A stretch of 64,000 nt of DNA from Gloeophyllum trabeum ATCC 11539 (Eukaryota; Basidiomycota; Agaricomycetes; Gloeophyllales; Gloeophyllaceae). The stretch's first letter is position 1, and each line of letters begins with the position of its first letter. Below the pieces are notes generated by a model. That model was given only the letters and a program-made list of their open reading frames with translations, was not told where the DNA came from and searched no databases. The position numbers and the translations under genes were made by a program. Shown here piece after piece: positions 1 to 10,845 of this stretch. The stretch is from positions 745,079-809,078 of the forward strand of contig NW_006920418.1 in NCBI RefSeq assembly GCF_000344685.1. The letters run 5' to 3'.

Positions 1-430
1 CCTTTGCCCACCGCTATACCATGTCCCATACGACCCTACCGTGTTTCCACCTGCTCGTCCTAGGTCCTAGAGGTATCCTCGACGCGTCCATGCTCGCTTA
101 AAGTGCCTCATCACGCGGTACTGCAGGCCGACCACGTGCGGTTTTAGCTCCGGCCGTTTGCTGACTGATACGTTCCGTCCGGCCGTCGATTTACGTCCGC
201 TGACTCGGTCGCGTTGACGGAAACGAAGGGGCGTGATGACTGGGGAGTGGTAATACCAATGACTCACTGCGACGCGGGCCTCCGCCGTTCCCGGAGATAA
301 TTAGTTATGAAAGTATTCTTCCGGTTGACTTCGGAGCGTCTGGCTGCGGAGATAAATCATATTGTTGATCTGCGCCTGCCTTGAGGACGTTAGAAGGTCC
401 GGAATTAAATCCAGAACCCTTCGCCGGTTA
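1..430. other. No recognisable gene
   Basis: I see no exon, RNA gene or repeat that I can support here. Reading frames on both strands are short and have no family-like motif. The segment abuts the GGTTC-rich repeat and may be part of the same decayed mobile DNA. Confidence 0.4.
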
Positions 431-539
431 CTTGTAGCGTAAGCAGTTCGACAGGTGGTGTCGAATAAGCTTTGGAGGGGATGTACGATGTGTCAATCTC
501 GCAATTTCTGGGGTCAGAAGATCGTTGGGGCTTATCACC

Positions 540-815
540 GGTTCCCGAACCTGGGAGAACCGGTTCGAACCTCGAACCGGACCCAGGTTCTGCTCCGCGG
601 TTCGGCTTTGGGGTGGACCGAACCTGAAATGAGGTCCAGGTGGAGCCACAATGCCCGAACCGTACCTAAATATGGTAATTTTGAAGGGTTCGAACCCGAA
701 CCTGACCGGACCCAACGCCATTTCGGGTTCTTTGAGGTTCACGGTCCGGACATTTACCCGAACTGGACCTTGGGTCTGGTCCCAGGTCCGGAAATTTGGG
801 CCAATAACCGGACCG
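540..815. repeat. GGTTCGAACC / GGTCCGG-rich degenerate repeat
   Basis: The stretch is saturated with short variants of GGTTC, GAACC, GGTCC and GGACC in both orientations, often paired as GGTTCGAACC-like palindromes. Such clustered short inverted motifs resemble the subterminal repeats of hAT-type DNA transposons; that link is inference. It runs directly into the perfect palindrome at 816-902. Short open frames across it follow the repeat composition and do not look coding. Confidence 0.55.
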
Positions 816-902
816 AGCCGGACCGCGGCATCACTACTGCTAATGTGCTCATCAACTAGTAGTTGATGAGCACATTAGCAGTAGTGATGCCGCGGTCCGG
901 CT
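816..902. repeat. Perfect inverted repeat, 42-bp arms, 3-nt spacer
   Basis: Bases 816-857 and 861-902 are exact reverse complements around the spacer AGT (858-860). The arms contain CCGGACCGCGG and TAATGTGCTCATCAACT. The palindrome sits exactly between the GGTTC-rich repeat and the start of the RasGAP-like pseudogene, so it marks a junction. It could be the end of a mobile element, a hairpin-mediated rearrangement scar, or a foldback made during assembly. Confidence 0.9.
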
Positions 903-2090
903 TCATGTGAGCAATCTTCCACAGTGTCTGAGCAGCCCTATTGCGTCTGATAATCACATACACCCCCGTGCAGTGGATCATGCCTATCTGAAGTCCATCT
1001 TGACCAGGCCCATCCACAGAGTGATCGACGAGGACAACATTGACCTTGAAATCAACATGGCCAAGGTCTGGCATCTCCTGGACTTCCGATGTGGGTCTTG
1101 CCTTGATTGATAGCAGCACTAGGTCGGGGATCAGGTGTTCCAACAGTTAGAGGGAGCCGGAGGCCCAAATGCACTTTCCACAGCTCCCTCGGAATCCTCG
1201 GATATTAGAGCTTCAGACAAAGATCTGCAAGCTATTGTGGCAGAACAAGCTACAAAGCTGCAAGAAATAGTGGGTCGATGCTTAACTGCTATAATCAATA
1301 GGAAGGAGGATATCCCTCACAGCATACAGTGGATATGCAGGCAAATACAAAGCCTGTTGCATGTAGGAGACTATGTTTGGTGGAGTGAAAGACATAACTT
1401 ACCCATGATAAAAAACACCGGAAATATCCTGATGCTCAAGAGGACTCTGTGACCTCTCTTGTTGGAAGCTTCTTTTCCCCTTTGGTGGATCAACCCTGCT
1501 ATTGTCACGCTGCAAGCCAATCAGCTTATAGAAGGTGTAGCACCCAATCACAAAGGACCTTGAGACTGGAAGGAGCAACAAAGACCATATGAGAGTCACT
1601 GCCGCATCTACTTGCGTGCTATGGGTAGCAAAAAATGCTCCAAAGTATGGTTAATAAACCATTGTACGTGAAGGAGCCTTACATGGAACAACTTCATCCA
1701 TTTATTGAGAAGACTAAATCTCAGATGACTGACTTTCTAGAGAACATCTGCAACATCAATGATATAGGCAGTCCATCTGCAGTAAGCGTGCTGTTTGAGT
1801 CTACTAACGACTGGCTTGCACAGGACATTCCAACAACGTTGAGCAATAGCATCCACATATCGTGTAACGAGTTGTACAATACCCACAGGCTCACGTCAAA
1901 GCATATCAAGGAGCTAGTGAGTTGCAAGACCAGACAGTGTGTTCATGGTCACTAACCTATGCCCAGGAGTCACACATTGGAGGAGAATTGCGGAGCATCC
2001 TCGATGAACTCGGCCCTGCACCTGCTCATTTGCCCAGGAGTGACAATAGAGAAGTGGCCTTGCACCTATCCCGTTCCTGAGCACCTTGTT
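903..2090 (+). pseudogene. Partial, decayed copy of the RasGAP (gap1-type) gene
   Basis: Translated pieces align in order with the intact gene at 3092-5880: YLKSILTRPIHRVIDEDNID near 990-1050, IQWICRQIQSLL near 1328, INPAIVT near 1490, the MVNKPLYVKEPYMEQLHPF segment near 1640, CNELYNTHRLTSKHI near 1865 and LDELGPAPAHLPRS near 2000. Introns lie at matching places, for example after the NMAKV codons at about 1062 and after LLH at 1362, so this is a DNA-level duplication and not a retrocopy. It is broken: the copy starts inside the GAP domain, the acceptor before the KYPDA segment is missing, the FLRFINP block carries a frameshift, and a stop follows shortly after. The LLRANT segment that carries the arginine finger in the intact gene is not conserved. 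The nucleotide sequence is well diverged, so the copy is old or came from a related genome. Confidence 0.85.
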
Positions 2091-3091
2091 CATTGGTGTA
2101 TGACTGCTGCAGTCCCTTGTCATCGGCCGAAACCGTCCCGGGAGTCCAAGCCGTCAGAAGTTAGCTATGTCCTCAGACAGTGCATAACTCTTACACCATT
2201 ACCTGGCGACTTCTCGCGATGTGGCAGGCGTGGATACGACACTTGTTTGATCCGCTTGACTCGGTGAAAGACTTCCGGTGAGGAGACCGTAGGAGACATC
2301 GGACGTCCCAACGTCCAGTCATAGCCCATACTGCGCGTAAGATTGTTGTCATAGAAGATACCTGTACAGTGATCATGCCGGAGTACTGGCTCGAGGCGCC
2401 CCCCTTGACAATATTGGAAATGGCTTATGCGGGTTGCTGTGGCGTTTGTAACACAGTGCAGGCAGCTGCGTGCTAAGATATTTCTTCAGACAGGCTTATT
2501 TTATTGACCAGAGATAATCGTCTCAGTTTTTCTCAGAAGCAGTGGGGTCCTCGTGCTGTGGTTAGTGGACGCCCTTGAGTCGTAAATGGGTGGAACTACG
2601 GTCAGTTATCGGCGACGAGAGACGGATCGTGATTGCTCCTAGTCTAAGACTTTGCGCACTTGGTGAAAGACGAGATGGCGACCGATATGGACTGTGCCTA
2701 GGGCAGTGCTGAAATAGAGCGGTCTTTAGCAAAATACACAGACTGAGAGTACTGTACAGAGGATGAAGCAGTGAAATTGGCAAAAGGAGGGGTGGCAGAA
2801 GCCGAACATCAAACTTCGTCGCGTCCGACGCATCTCTCGTCCGACCGTTGCCTCCGTCTCGCCGCAACCCCAGCTCCTCTGGCCACCGCCCATCCTTGCT
2901 TTTTCTTCTTCTAATATTCCTGCAGAGTCGACCGTATTTGCCTGGCTGCACGCGCTGGAAACGCATCGGTCTACTTGCGACGACTTCTGCCTATAAATCT
3001 GTTCTGAATCCCAACCCTCCGGCTGATCTATCACTGGCACGACTGTTCGCATCCGTTCTGTCGATTCGTTTATAGCTAGAGTGCCTACATC
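2091..3091. other. Intergenic region upstream of the RasGAP gene
   Basis: No coding region supported. Several open frames of 60-130 codons lie here on both strands, but they overlap each other and show no family motif. The last few hundred bases are pyrimidine-rich (2820-3090), as expected for a fungal promoter and leader of the gene that starts at 3092. Confidence 0.5.
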
Positions 3092-5880
3092 ATGTCCTAC
3101 GTCGAAGCCACCTCTCCCTCGGGCAGCATGTCCTCGAGGCGATTAACCAACCGAAACACGAACCGCTACAGCGTCACTGCCCTATTTAGCATGGCCGCTG
3201 AGCAGGATGCCGACGTAGACGATGAGCTGGCGAGAGGTACGCGTGGCGCCCGGTGAAGTCGGCTTATAAATCTCATCTTTCGTAGCCCAGAAACGATTGA
3301 GGGAGCTAAAAGCTCGCATATCCGCCCAGTCCAAAAAGAACTTTGTGCTCGAGCGCGATGTGCGCTACTTGGACTCTCGGATCGCTCTTCTCATCCAGAA
3401 CCGCATGGCTCTTGACGAGGCAAGTATTGAGTAGGCTGTTGTCGGTATAGGTGGTCTAATCTCGCTGGCAGCAACATGAGGTGGAGAAGCACCTCGAAGA
3501 GGTCGACCCAACAGAAGGGCACTACCCTGATGACCGTAAACTCCAGCAATACTCCAACCTCTTCTTCCTATTACAATCCGAACCCCGCCACATCGCAGCC
3601 TTATGCCGTCTTGTCAGCTTATCCGAGATCGATACCCTCCTTCAGACCGTCATGTTCACACTATATGGGAACCAGTATGAGAGCAGGGAGGAGCATCTTC
3701 TGCTAACAATGTTCCAATCCGTGCTATCCGCGCAATTCGAGACCGCCACGGAGTTTGGGTCGTTGCTACGAGCGAACACTCCGGTATCTCGGATGATGAC
3801 CACTTATACGCGGCGTGGGCCCGGTCAGAGTTATCTCAAGAGCGTCTTGGCGGATCGAATTAACAGTCTGATTGAGCACAAAGCGCTCAACTTGGAGATC
3901 AACCCTGTCAAGGTGCGTTAGTAGCCTATTATAGCGGCTGCACCTCCTCATCCGCCATCAGGTTTATGAGCAGATGGTAAACCAAATCGAAGAGGATACA
4001 GGTTCACTACCACCGAACTTACCTCGCGGTGTGCCTCCTGAGACTGCGTCGGCGAACCCAGACGTCCAGACCATCATCGCCCCTCGACTAACGATGCTCA
4101 TGGAAATCGCCAATAGCTTCCTGCTGACCATCATCGACAGCTTGGAGAGTGTTCCATATGGTATTCGTTGGATATGCAAGCAGATCCGGAGTCTGACGCG
4201 GGTACTTATGCATTTCGTAGTCGTCAATACCATCTAACGAGCGTTGCTTCCATTGTCCAGAGAAAATATCCTGATGCCACGGATCATGCCATTTGTTCGC
4301 TCATCGGTGGCTTCTTCTTCCTCCGATTCATCAATCCTGCTATTGTCACTCCGCAAGCGTACATGCTCGTTGAAGGTGTACCGGCCAAGCATCCTCGTCG
4401 GACGTTGACGCTGGTGCGTTTCACGCTCTTGCGCGATCGCGATATTGCATACTGACCATATCCCAGATTGCGAAGATGCTCCAGAACCTTGCGAACAAGC
4501 CCTCCTATGCCAAGGAGCAGTACATGATGACATTACATCCGTTTGTGGAGAATAACAAATCTCGCATAAACCAGTTCTTAAACAACCTTTGCGAAGTCGG
4601 AGACTTCTACGAGACGTTGGAGGTATGTGAAGGTCTATATTGCACCGATCGTCATCTCAACTGCGTGTTTGCAAGATGGACCAATACATGGCACTATCCA
4701 AGAAAGATCTAGTGATCCACATTACGCTCAACGAAATGTATAACACACACTCCCTTGTTCTACAACACATTGAAACCCTAGTACGTATTGTGCCCGCAGT
4801 CGCGCCCCTTGATACTAACCATCGTCTCCAGTCTCCGAACGACAAGCAACACCTGCGCATCCTCACCGACGAGCTGGGACCTGCACCTCCACAAGTACCT
4901 CGGAAGGAGAATCGCACAATTGAGCTGCAGCTGTACAGTCGCTGGGAGACACCTATACAAGATATCCAAACAGCGTTGATGGACTCCGTTTCATCAAGCG
5001 ACATGCTGTACATGGAAACGAAATCCATATTCGTCCAGCTCATCCGTTCCCTCCCTGGGGCCGCCGACAAGCGCCCATACAACCTCGCTGCTATCGCCGA
5101 GCGAGCGGCGACCACCAAGGACGCCACGCTCGTGCGGAAGGGTATCAAGGTGAAGGAGATGCTGCGGGAGCTGGAGGAGCTGAAGGTCGTCGACAGGTCG
5201 GACGGGTACAAGCTCATGCAGGAGGAGGTCGCGGCGGAGCTCGTGCATCTCGGTAACCTCCGGGAGAAGGTGCTGCAGGAGACTAAGTCGCTGGAGTCGG
5301 TGTATAAGACCATCGGCGACCACAATAACTATCTGCGGGGTCAGCTGGAGCAGTACAAGGCGTACTTGCAGAACGTCCGGTTGAACGCGTCGAAGGAGAA
5401 GGGGAGCACGACGGGAGTGGGCGTGGTCACTGTTGGCGGGAAGGAGCGGAAGCCGCAGAAAGCTGTCGTTCTTGGCCCATATCGGTTCACGCACGCTCAG
5501 TTGGAGAAGGAGGGTATCATTGTCGAGAGCAACGTTCCTGATAACAGGTATGTTCGGGACATTTTTATATGTAGATGTTGGCTCACGACTGTTTGCTGCA
5601 GGCGGCCCAACATCTACTTCAATATAACATCGCCGACGCCTGGCACCTTCATCATTGCGTTGCACTACAAGGGGCGGGATAAGGCCATTCTCGAAATGGA
5701 CCTGAAGATCGACGATCTTCTTGAGAAAGTGAGCACTGACGTCTTAGTTCACGATAGAATGCTAATAGACAACGTCTATCATAGCAAAAGGACAACAAAC
5801 ATCTTCTCGACCTTGAATACGTGCAGCTCAACGTTCCCAAGGTACTAGCGCTGTTGAAAAAGGTGTTTGCCAAGCGTTGA
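3092..5880 (+). CDS. gap1: Ras GTPase-activating protein, IQGAP-related (RasGAP + RasGAP C-terminal domain)
   Basis: This protein should stimulate GTP hydrolysis by Ras and so switch off Ras signalling in growth and mating. Ten exons join to 770 residues: 3092-3236, 3286-3419, 3472-3912, 3962-4201, 4261-4413, 4467-4622, 4676-4780, 4832-5547, 5602-5728 and 5785-5880. That is close to the 766 residues I recall for fission yeast Gap1. The GAP domain shows the arginine-finger segment LLRANT, then [16 protein letters not shown] and the signature [13 protein letters not shown]. The C-terminal half carries the coiled and RasGAP_C region, ending in [17 protein letters not shown]. There are no calponin-homology or IQ motifs, so it is not a full IQGAP. 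The second intron uses a GC donor (GCAAGT at 3420); a GT donor four bases further on would bring in a stop. The start is the first ATG in frame, beginning [13 protein letters not shown] decayed partial copy lies just upstream. Confidence 0.93.
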
Positions 5881-6392
5881 GCAGAGTTGGCGCTGTCTTC
5901 TCCAATCCTCTGCTCTCTGTGATTCCCACCTTCGCCTTCCAGTACATATATTTGTTGTTATTTCTTCATTGCGGTACCCTCCTTGGATTTATTCACCTTC
6001 ATTTTATTTTGCCTGATGGCTTGTACAGGGCTCTCCCTCTCTATTTTCCAAGCGGATGTATTATCTATTCTGTAGTCTGATGTTGTTCCTTCTATACCCT
6101 GGGCTCTGCTCGTAGAATACCTTGGTAATGATATGACGTCCGATATGGTGCCTTGTATGTTGTAACTTGTCCGGCGTACCACTGACGTACCGCCACCGTA
6201 GCCGAGGTTTGACAGAGAAGCTGCGGCCTGTGCTGTTGACATGTGTTTGTCCGATGTGGCTGCGAAGGCTGGTCAGGAGGCTTAATGCCGGCGCTGTTAC
6301 CAACATAATTCAATAGACTCTATATTTACTGTACCATCCTTCACTGGCTCAGGCGTATGCGAGCACTACGCTGATTCTTCGCCGCTACCACC
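5881..6392. other. Intergenic: RasGAP 3' region and aspartic peptidase promoter
   Basis: I see no gene. The first part is T-rich (5930-6020), as usual for a fungal 3' untranslated region, and the last 100 bases lead into the ATG at 6393. Confidence 0.5.
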
Positions 6393-8684
6393 ATGTTCGC
6401 GGTGTTGCTTGTCGTCTTGGTTGCCCTGCTCGATATTGCGAGCGCCGTCACCGCCGACAAGCGCGACTGCTGGTACGATGACTGTGAACAGCAGGTCAAG
6501 AGCTTCGAGAAGATCAACGTGTCCCCCTCCCTGCTTGAGGCCAGCAATCCTGCGAAAACTGGACTGCTCCCAGTAGCCTGGTCAGATGATGAACAGTGCG
6601 TAACCACATCCTGTCCGGTCTGCTGCTGCTTAAGTCTATCTTACAGGTCATATTATTCTGTGATTTCAGTGGGAAATATAAGTTTCCGCGTCGCACTGGA
6701 CACCGGTTCCGCAGACCTATGGATCACCTCCTCTGCGTGCACGACGAGTGCATGTCATTCCGTCCCAAAATATCCGCTCACTTACCAAAGCCCCTCCTTC
6801 GCCTCCGTTAATGATAATAATACCGCCTTCTCGGTCAGTTTTGCTGATGGGACGGGTGCGTACATGACAGAGTCACCTTGCTGAACAAAGATTGATCTAT
6901 TGTGCAGCTGCGTCCGGGTATGTCGCCCGGGAGAAAGTGCAACTGTCAAACTTGACGGTCCCCAATCAGGCCTTTGGTGCGTAGGCATCAGTAGAGTGCA
7001 TGGAATTCACTCACCTCCGACCTCCAGGCATGGTGTCCCAGTCAAACGTCACGATGGGATCCCAAATGAGTGGCATCTTGGGTTTAGGTTTCCCGCGACT
7101 CTCAACAATATCCAATAACGTGGTCAACGGTATGTATGACTTTGATCGTATCGTTGGGTAATCTAAGAACGTCGATTCTCTTAGCGACCCCGTTCTTCGC
7201 GAGTTTATCTCAGCAAGGAATTGTTAATTACCCGTTATTTGGTCTGAGCCTGACACGAAATACGAGCGGCACTCTCACACTAGGTATTGTACTTGCGACC
7301 CTTTCGCTGGGATCGACATTAAATCAAAGCTCAGGTGCCATAGACTCATCGGTGGTAAAGGATGTGAGCCAGATAGAATGGAATGAAGTTGTGGCTTTTT
7401 CACCATTCGGGACGGAAAGGAATACCACCAGTTATCTCCAGTGGGCTATCCCGATGGGCAACATCCTGGTTTGTACCTAGCCTTCGAGTCCACCGTGCTA
7501 CTGATCATCCCGTTCTACTTAAGGTGAATGGGTCTGCTATCACGCCTTCACCTACCTATCCCACTGCGTACTCGAACCAGTCACTAGCGCTGTTGGACGT
7601 GTATGTTCTATCATCTTATTGCACGCTGCCCTTGGCTGACACACTGCCCGACAGGGGCACTCCTGGGATCTATGGTCCCTATCAAGATGTGAGTTGACGC
7701 GCTTTGTTCCTACACAGTGTCTTATCCGTCGACAGGTGTCTAGCATATTTTCTGCTATCGACGGCAGCCGCCTTGTGGATACAAGTACGTCCCACATTTG
7801 CAAGATGCGCAGTCTCTTACTAACCACTGTATGATGTCACATAGAGGATGGCGGCCAGTGGGCTCTCCCGTGCGATGTCTCTGAGACAATTTCATTCGTA
7901 TTCGGGTCAGCCGAGGTCTTTCTCCCATGACATGTTGCAATACTCAATTGGCGCACAGAACGACGAATTTCACGTTACAGCCTTCGGACTACCTGATTGG
8001 CCCGACATCTGGAAACCCGGACCTTTGCCTAGCATGGCCGAGGGCGTCTGCGCCTAGTTCGGACGGCATCGACTGGCAGCTGGGTTCACCGTTCTTGCGG
8101 ACTGTGTATTCGATCTTCAGGTATTGTTCCTCCTCCCAATTCTTCTCCGGTGTGTGAGGCTGAGGCCATGCAGTTACGGTATTGACGCAAAAGAGCCGCC
8201 TATGATCGGACTATACCCCCGGAACAACGCCAGTGCCCCCGTCGAGTCGCCGCAGTATATTTCGTCCTTCATGTCAGCCGCCTCGGCCACCGTCGCCACC
8301 ACGCTCCCAAATTACCTTCTTCCCACGCCGTCCTATAGCACCCCCCCGTTCGCGTTCAACACGTCTATCCCTGCATCCATCGGCCAGATTGTCACGTCCG
8401 ATCTCGCGACGAGCACCTACAGCCCCATCCTTGCCACCCCCGCCGCACTGAATGTTACCGCCATACCCACCGTCTCGCCGTCGCCCACACTGCTCACCCT
8501 GATCATCACTGATACGTCGGGCGAGGTCCGGACGACGACATCGACTGCGTCGACGCCGTCCGTCACGCTCGGCGTGCCATACGGCTGGTCCGCAAGCGCA
8601 GGCTCGAGACTGCCTGTTCCTCTCTCTCGGACATTGCTTGCGTGCTTGTCATTGGTTGTATTAGTGCTGAGCAGCACATCATAA
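6393..8684 (+). CDS. Secreted, probably GPI-anchored aspartic peptidase (A1 family)
   Basis: Pepsin-fold endopeptidase predicted to act at the cell surface or wall. Twelve exons give a continuous protein. Residues 1 to about 20 form a signal peptide (MFAVLLVVLVALLDIASA). The first active-site motif is VALDTGSADLW and the flap region reads VSFADGTAASGYVARE. Further family blocks are GILGLGFPRLS and TPFFASLSQQGIVNYPLFGL. The second active-site motif, restored by the intron after LALLD, reads LALLDVGTPGIYGP, so the usual DTG/DSG is DVG here; the catalytic Asp is kept. Then follow PCDVSETISFVFG, the LGSPFLRTVYSIF block and a Ser/Thr/Pro-rich tail of about 120 residues. The tail ends in a hydrophobic stretch (LLACLSLVVLVLSS) that fits a GPI attachment signal, as in yapsin-like enzymes. 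The gene is close to the convergent DnaJ gene. Confidence 0.9.
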
Positions 8685-9033
8685 CATTTATCTATATCAT
8701 ATCGTATCCCTCGTCTTGTCTGTCGTCGCACATCTCGTTCCATTACTGACTTTGCATCTCGGTCGCATATCATTTCGCCTTCTCGCCTTCTGTTATTATT
8801 ATTATCCTGGTCGGACAACTTGTTGCCGTTCCTTTTTTCACTTTTGCCCCTTACCTCGATCGCCTCTCCCGTGGACTGCGGACTGTGCATTACTAGTAGA
8901 TTGTCGATTGTTTTGTCTGGTCTGTGCGGTGTATGTCGCCCGGAACGAGCTTTGCATGACGGATGTAGTATCAATAATGATAAGTGTATTTCCAGTGTCT
9001 ATCGCGGATAGGGTGGCTGCTATGCACTGAGGA
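8685..9033. other. Convergent intergenic region
   Basis: This 350-bp stretch separates the 3' ends of the aspartic peptidase and the DnaJ gene. It is T- and TC-rich and should hold both polyadenylation regions. I see no gene in it. Confidence 0.5.
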
Positions 9034-10695
9034 TCATAGCTCATCCTTTGACGAGTGTCCGCTCCCATGGAAGGCTTCTGATAGCTCTGGGATAGTGTAG
9101 GTTGTTAGCATCACATGCTGCAGACAGATGGGAACAACTCACTCTTCCGAAGTTCAGGACTTAGTTCTGTGGGAAGGACAAGGTTGTATTCTATGTAGAG
9201 GTCGCCGTGCTGTGAGGGGTTCTCGAAGCGGGGCATCCCCTCTCCTTTGATGGTCTGCACGTAACCTACAAGGATGCGTATGAGCTGACGACCGCTGAGC
9301 AAATATTGCTGGAAACTGACCTGGCTGGGTCACTCCCTTCCGCTTGAGCGGAACTATATGCCCGTCGAGATGGGTCAAGTTGTGCTCGAAACCCAGAAGT
9401 GCCTGCGCAGAGTCAATACCGGTAAGGTTCACTTTGAAAGCACACTCACCTCATCCACCCCAATCGTCTCTCGCCAGTACAAACTACTCTCCTTCCTCCT
9501 AAACCCACCCTTCTCCTTCCGACTCCTCACGCGAAGAATCACATCCCCAGGCTCCCAATCCGGGCTCTCATCGCCCTCGCCGTCAAACACGACCTCGTAC
9601 CCCTCGGGCATGCCCTTGGCGACCTCGAGCGTGTAGTGCGCGGTGTGGTCGACGACCTTGGCGCCACCGCAGTGCGGGCACGGGCGCGCGATGACGGTGC
9701 CGCGCCCGCCGCACTCGTCGCACGTGTGCTGCGTCTGCGCGAACATGCCCGGGAAGATTTGTTGTTTAACGACTTTGACACCCGAGCCGCCGCAGCCAGT
9801 GCAGGGGCGCACGTCGTGCGAGGAGGCGGCGCCGGTGCCTCGGCAGTGGTCGCAGAGGATGCGTTTGCGCATGACGAACTACGTTTGGGGGAAAGGGTCA
9901 GAGTCGGAGTAAGTAAGAGGGGAATACACGCACGTCTATGCTTGCGCCGTTGTAGCTGGAGGAGTGTGTGTAAGCGCGGGCAGCGGGGATGTGGAGGGGA
10001 GCGGGGACGTACATGTCTGCTAGTGTGACCTCGAATTCGGTCAGGGATGTCGGCCCTCTGCGGACTTGTTGTTGGCCCTCTGACGGAGCGCGTCAGGGGG
10101 GACTGGAACGACATGGGAAGGGTACGTACGGCCGCCGCCGAAGAAATTCGAAAACATGTCGAAGGGGTTCGCATACTGTTGGCCGCCTCCGCTTTCGTGG
10201 GCTTTCAGGCCTTCCTGTGGATCGAGTAAGGAAGGCGTAGGGTAGTCACGTCTGGCGACTTACCTCGCCATGCCGGTCGTATATTTGGCGTTTCTAAAAA
10301 ATAATGGTAACCACGCCAAGTGGAAAGGAGGTCATGGCTCACTGTCGGGTCAGATAGAACCTCGTATGCTGGATATGCCCCTGTTAGAACCAAACACATC
10401 ATGGAGAGGCAAAGACATACCATGTGCGATCTCGACAAACCTGTCCTCCGCCCCCGGGTCCTTGTTCTTGTCGGGGTGATATTTCCGACTGAGGCGCTTG
10501 TACGCCTTCTTAATGTCGCGCTCATCAGCGGACCTGTCGACTGCGATGCGAGGGTGTTTCAATTACGATGTATGCACGGAGCGAGTGTGTGCGCGCCTTG
10601 GACTAACGTTCGAGTACCTTGTAGAGGTCCGCCGCCGCTGCGAGCGTCGCGAGGAGCAGCAATGCCAGGGCCAGCGCCCGTACAACGCAGAGCAT
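9034..10695 (-). CDS. SCJ1: ER-luminal DnaJ co-chaperone with KDEL retention signal
   Basis: Hsp40 partner of the luminal Hsp70 (BiP/Kar2), with a role in folding and degradation of secretory proteins. The start at 10695 gives a signal peptide, [20 protein letters not shown]. The J domain follows, with [19 protein letters not shown], the HPD motif in [13 protein letters not shown], and [11 protein letters not shown] Gly/Phe region contains [13 protein letters not shown]. The zinc-binding region has [24 protein letters not shown] and a weaker fourth unit CPHCGGAK. The substrate-binding part has [15 protein letters not shown] and [12 protein letters not shown]. The last small exon ends HSSKDEL, an ER retrieval signal. 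Splicing was chosen to restore these blocks; for example, exon 1 ends at 10608 with a GTTAGT donor. It starts divergently, about 150 bp from the gene at 10846. Confidence 0.94.
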
Positions 10696-10845
10696 GTCGG
10701 GCAAGACGGCAGGAAAGGAGCGGGATGGAAGGAACGAGTGTGTTTGTGGGACACGTCAATTAGCAGCGCGTATTCAAGACCCTCGGTCACGTGCACTCCT
10801 CTATTCCCCGGCCTCCAGTTTAGTGTCTGCTCGCCGTCGCGGACG
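10696..10845. promoter_or_regulatory. Short bidirectional promoter region
   Basis: Only about 150 bp separate the start codons of the minus-strand DnaJ gene and the plus-strand mitochondrial-type gene. Both promoters and leaders must share this stretch. I see no clear TATA box. Co-regulation is possible but not shown. Confidence 0.5.

Noticed and set aside
2562..2966. 134-codon minus-strand frame before the RasGAP gene
   Set aside because: It overlaps another minus-strand frame of similar length and the pyrimidine-rich promoter of the RasGAP gene, and shows only low-complexity Ser/Leu/Pro composition.
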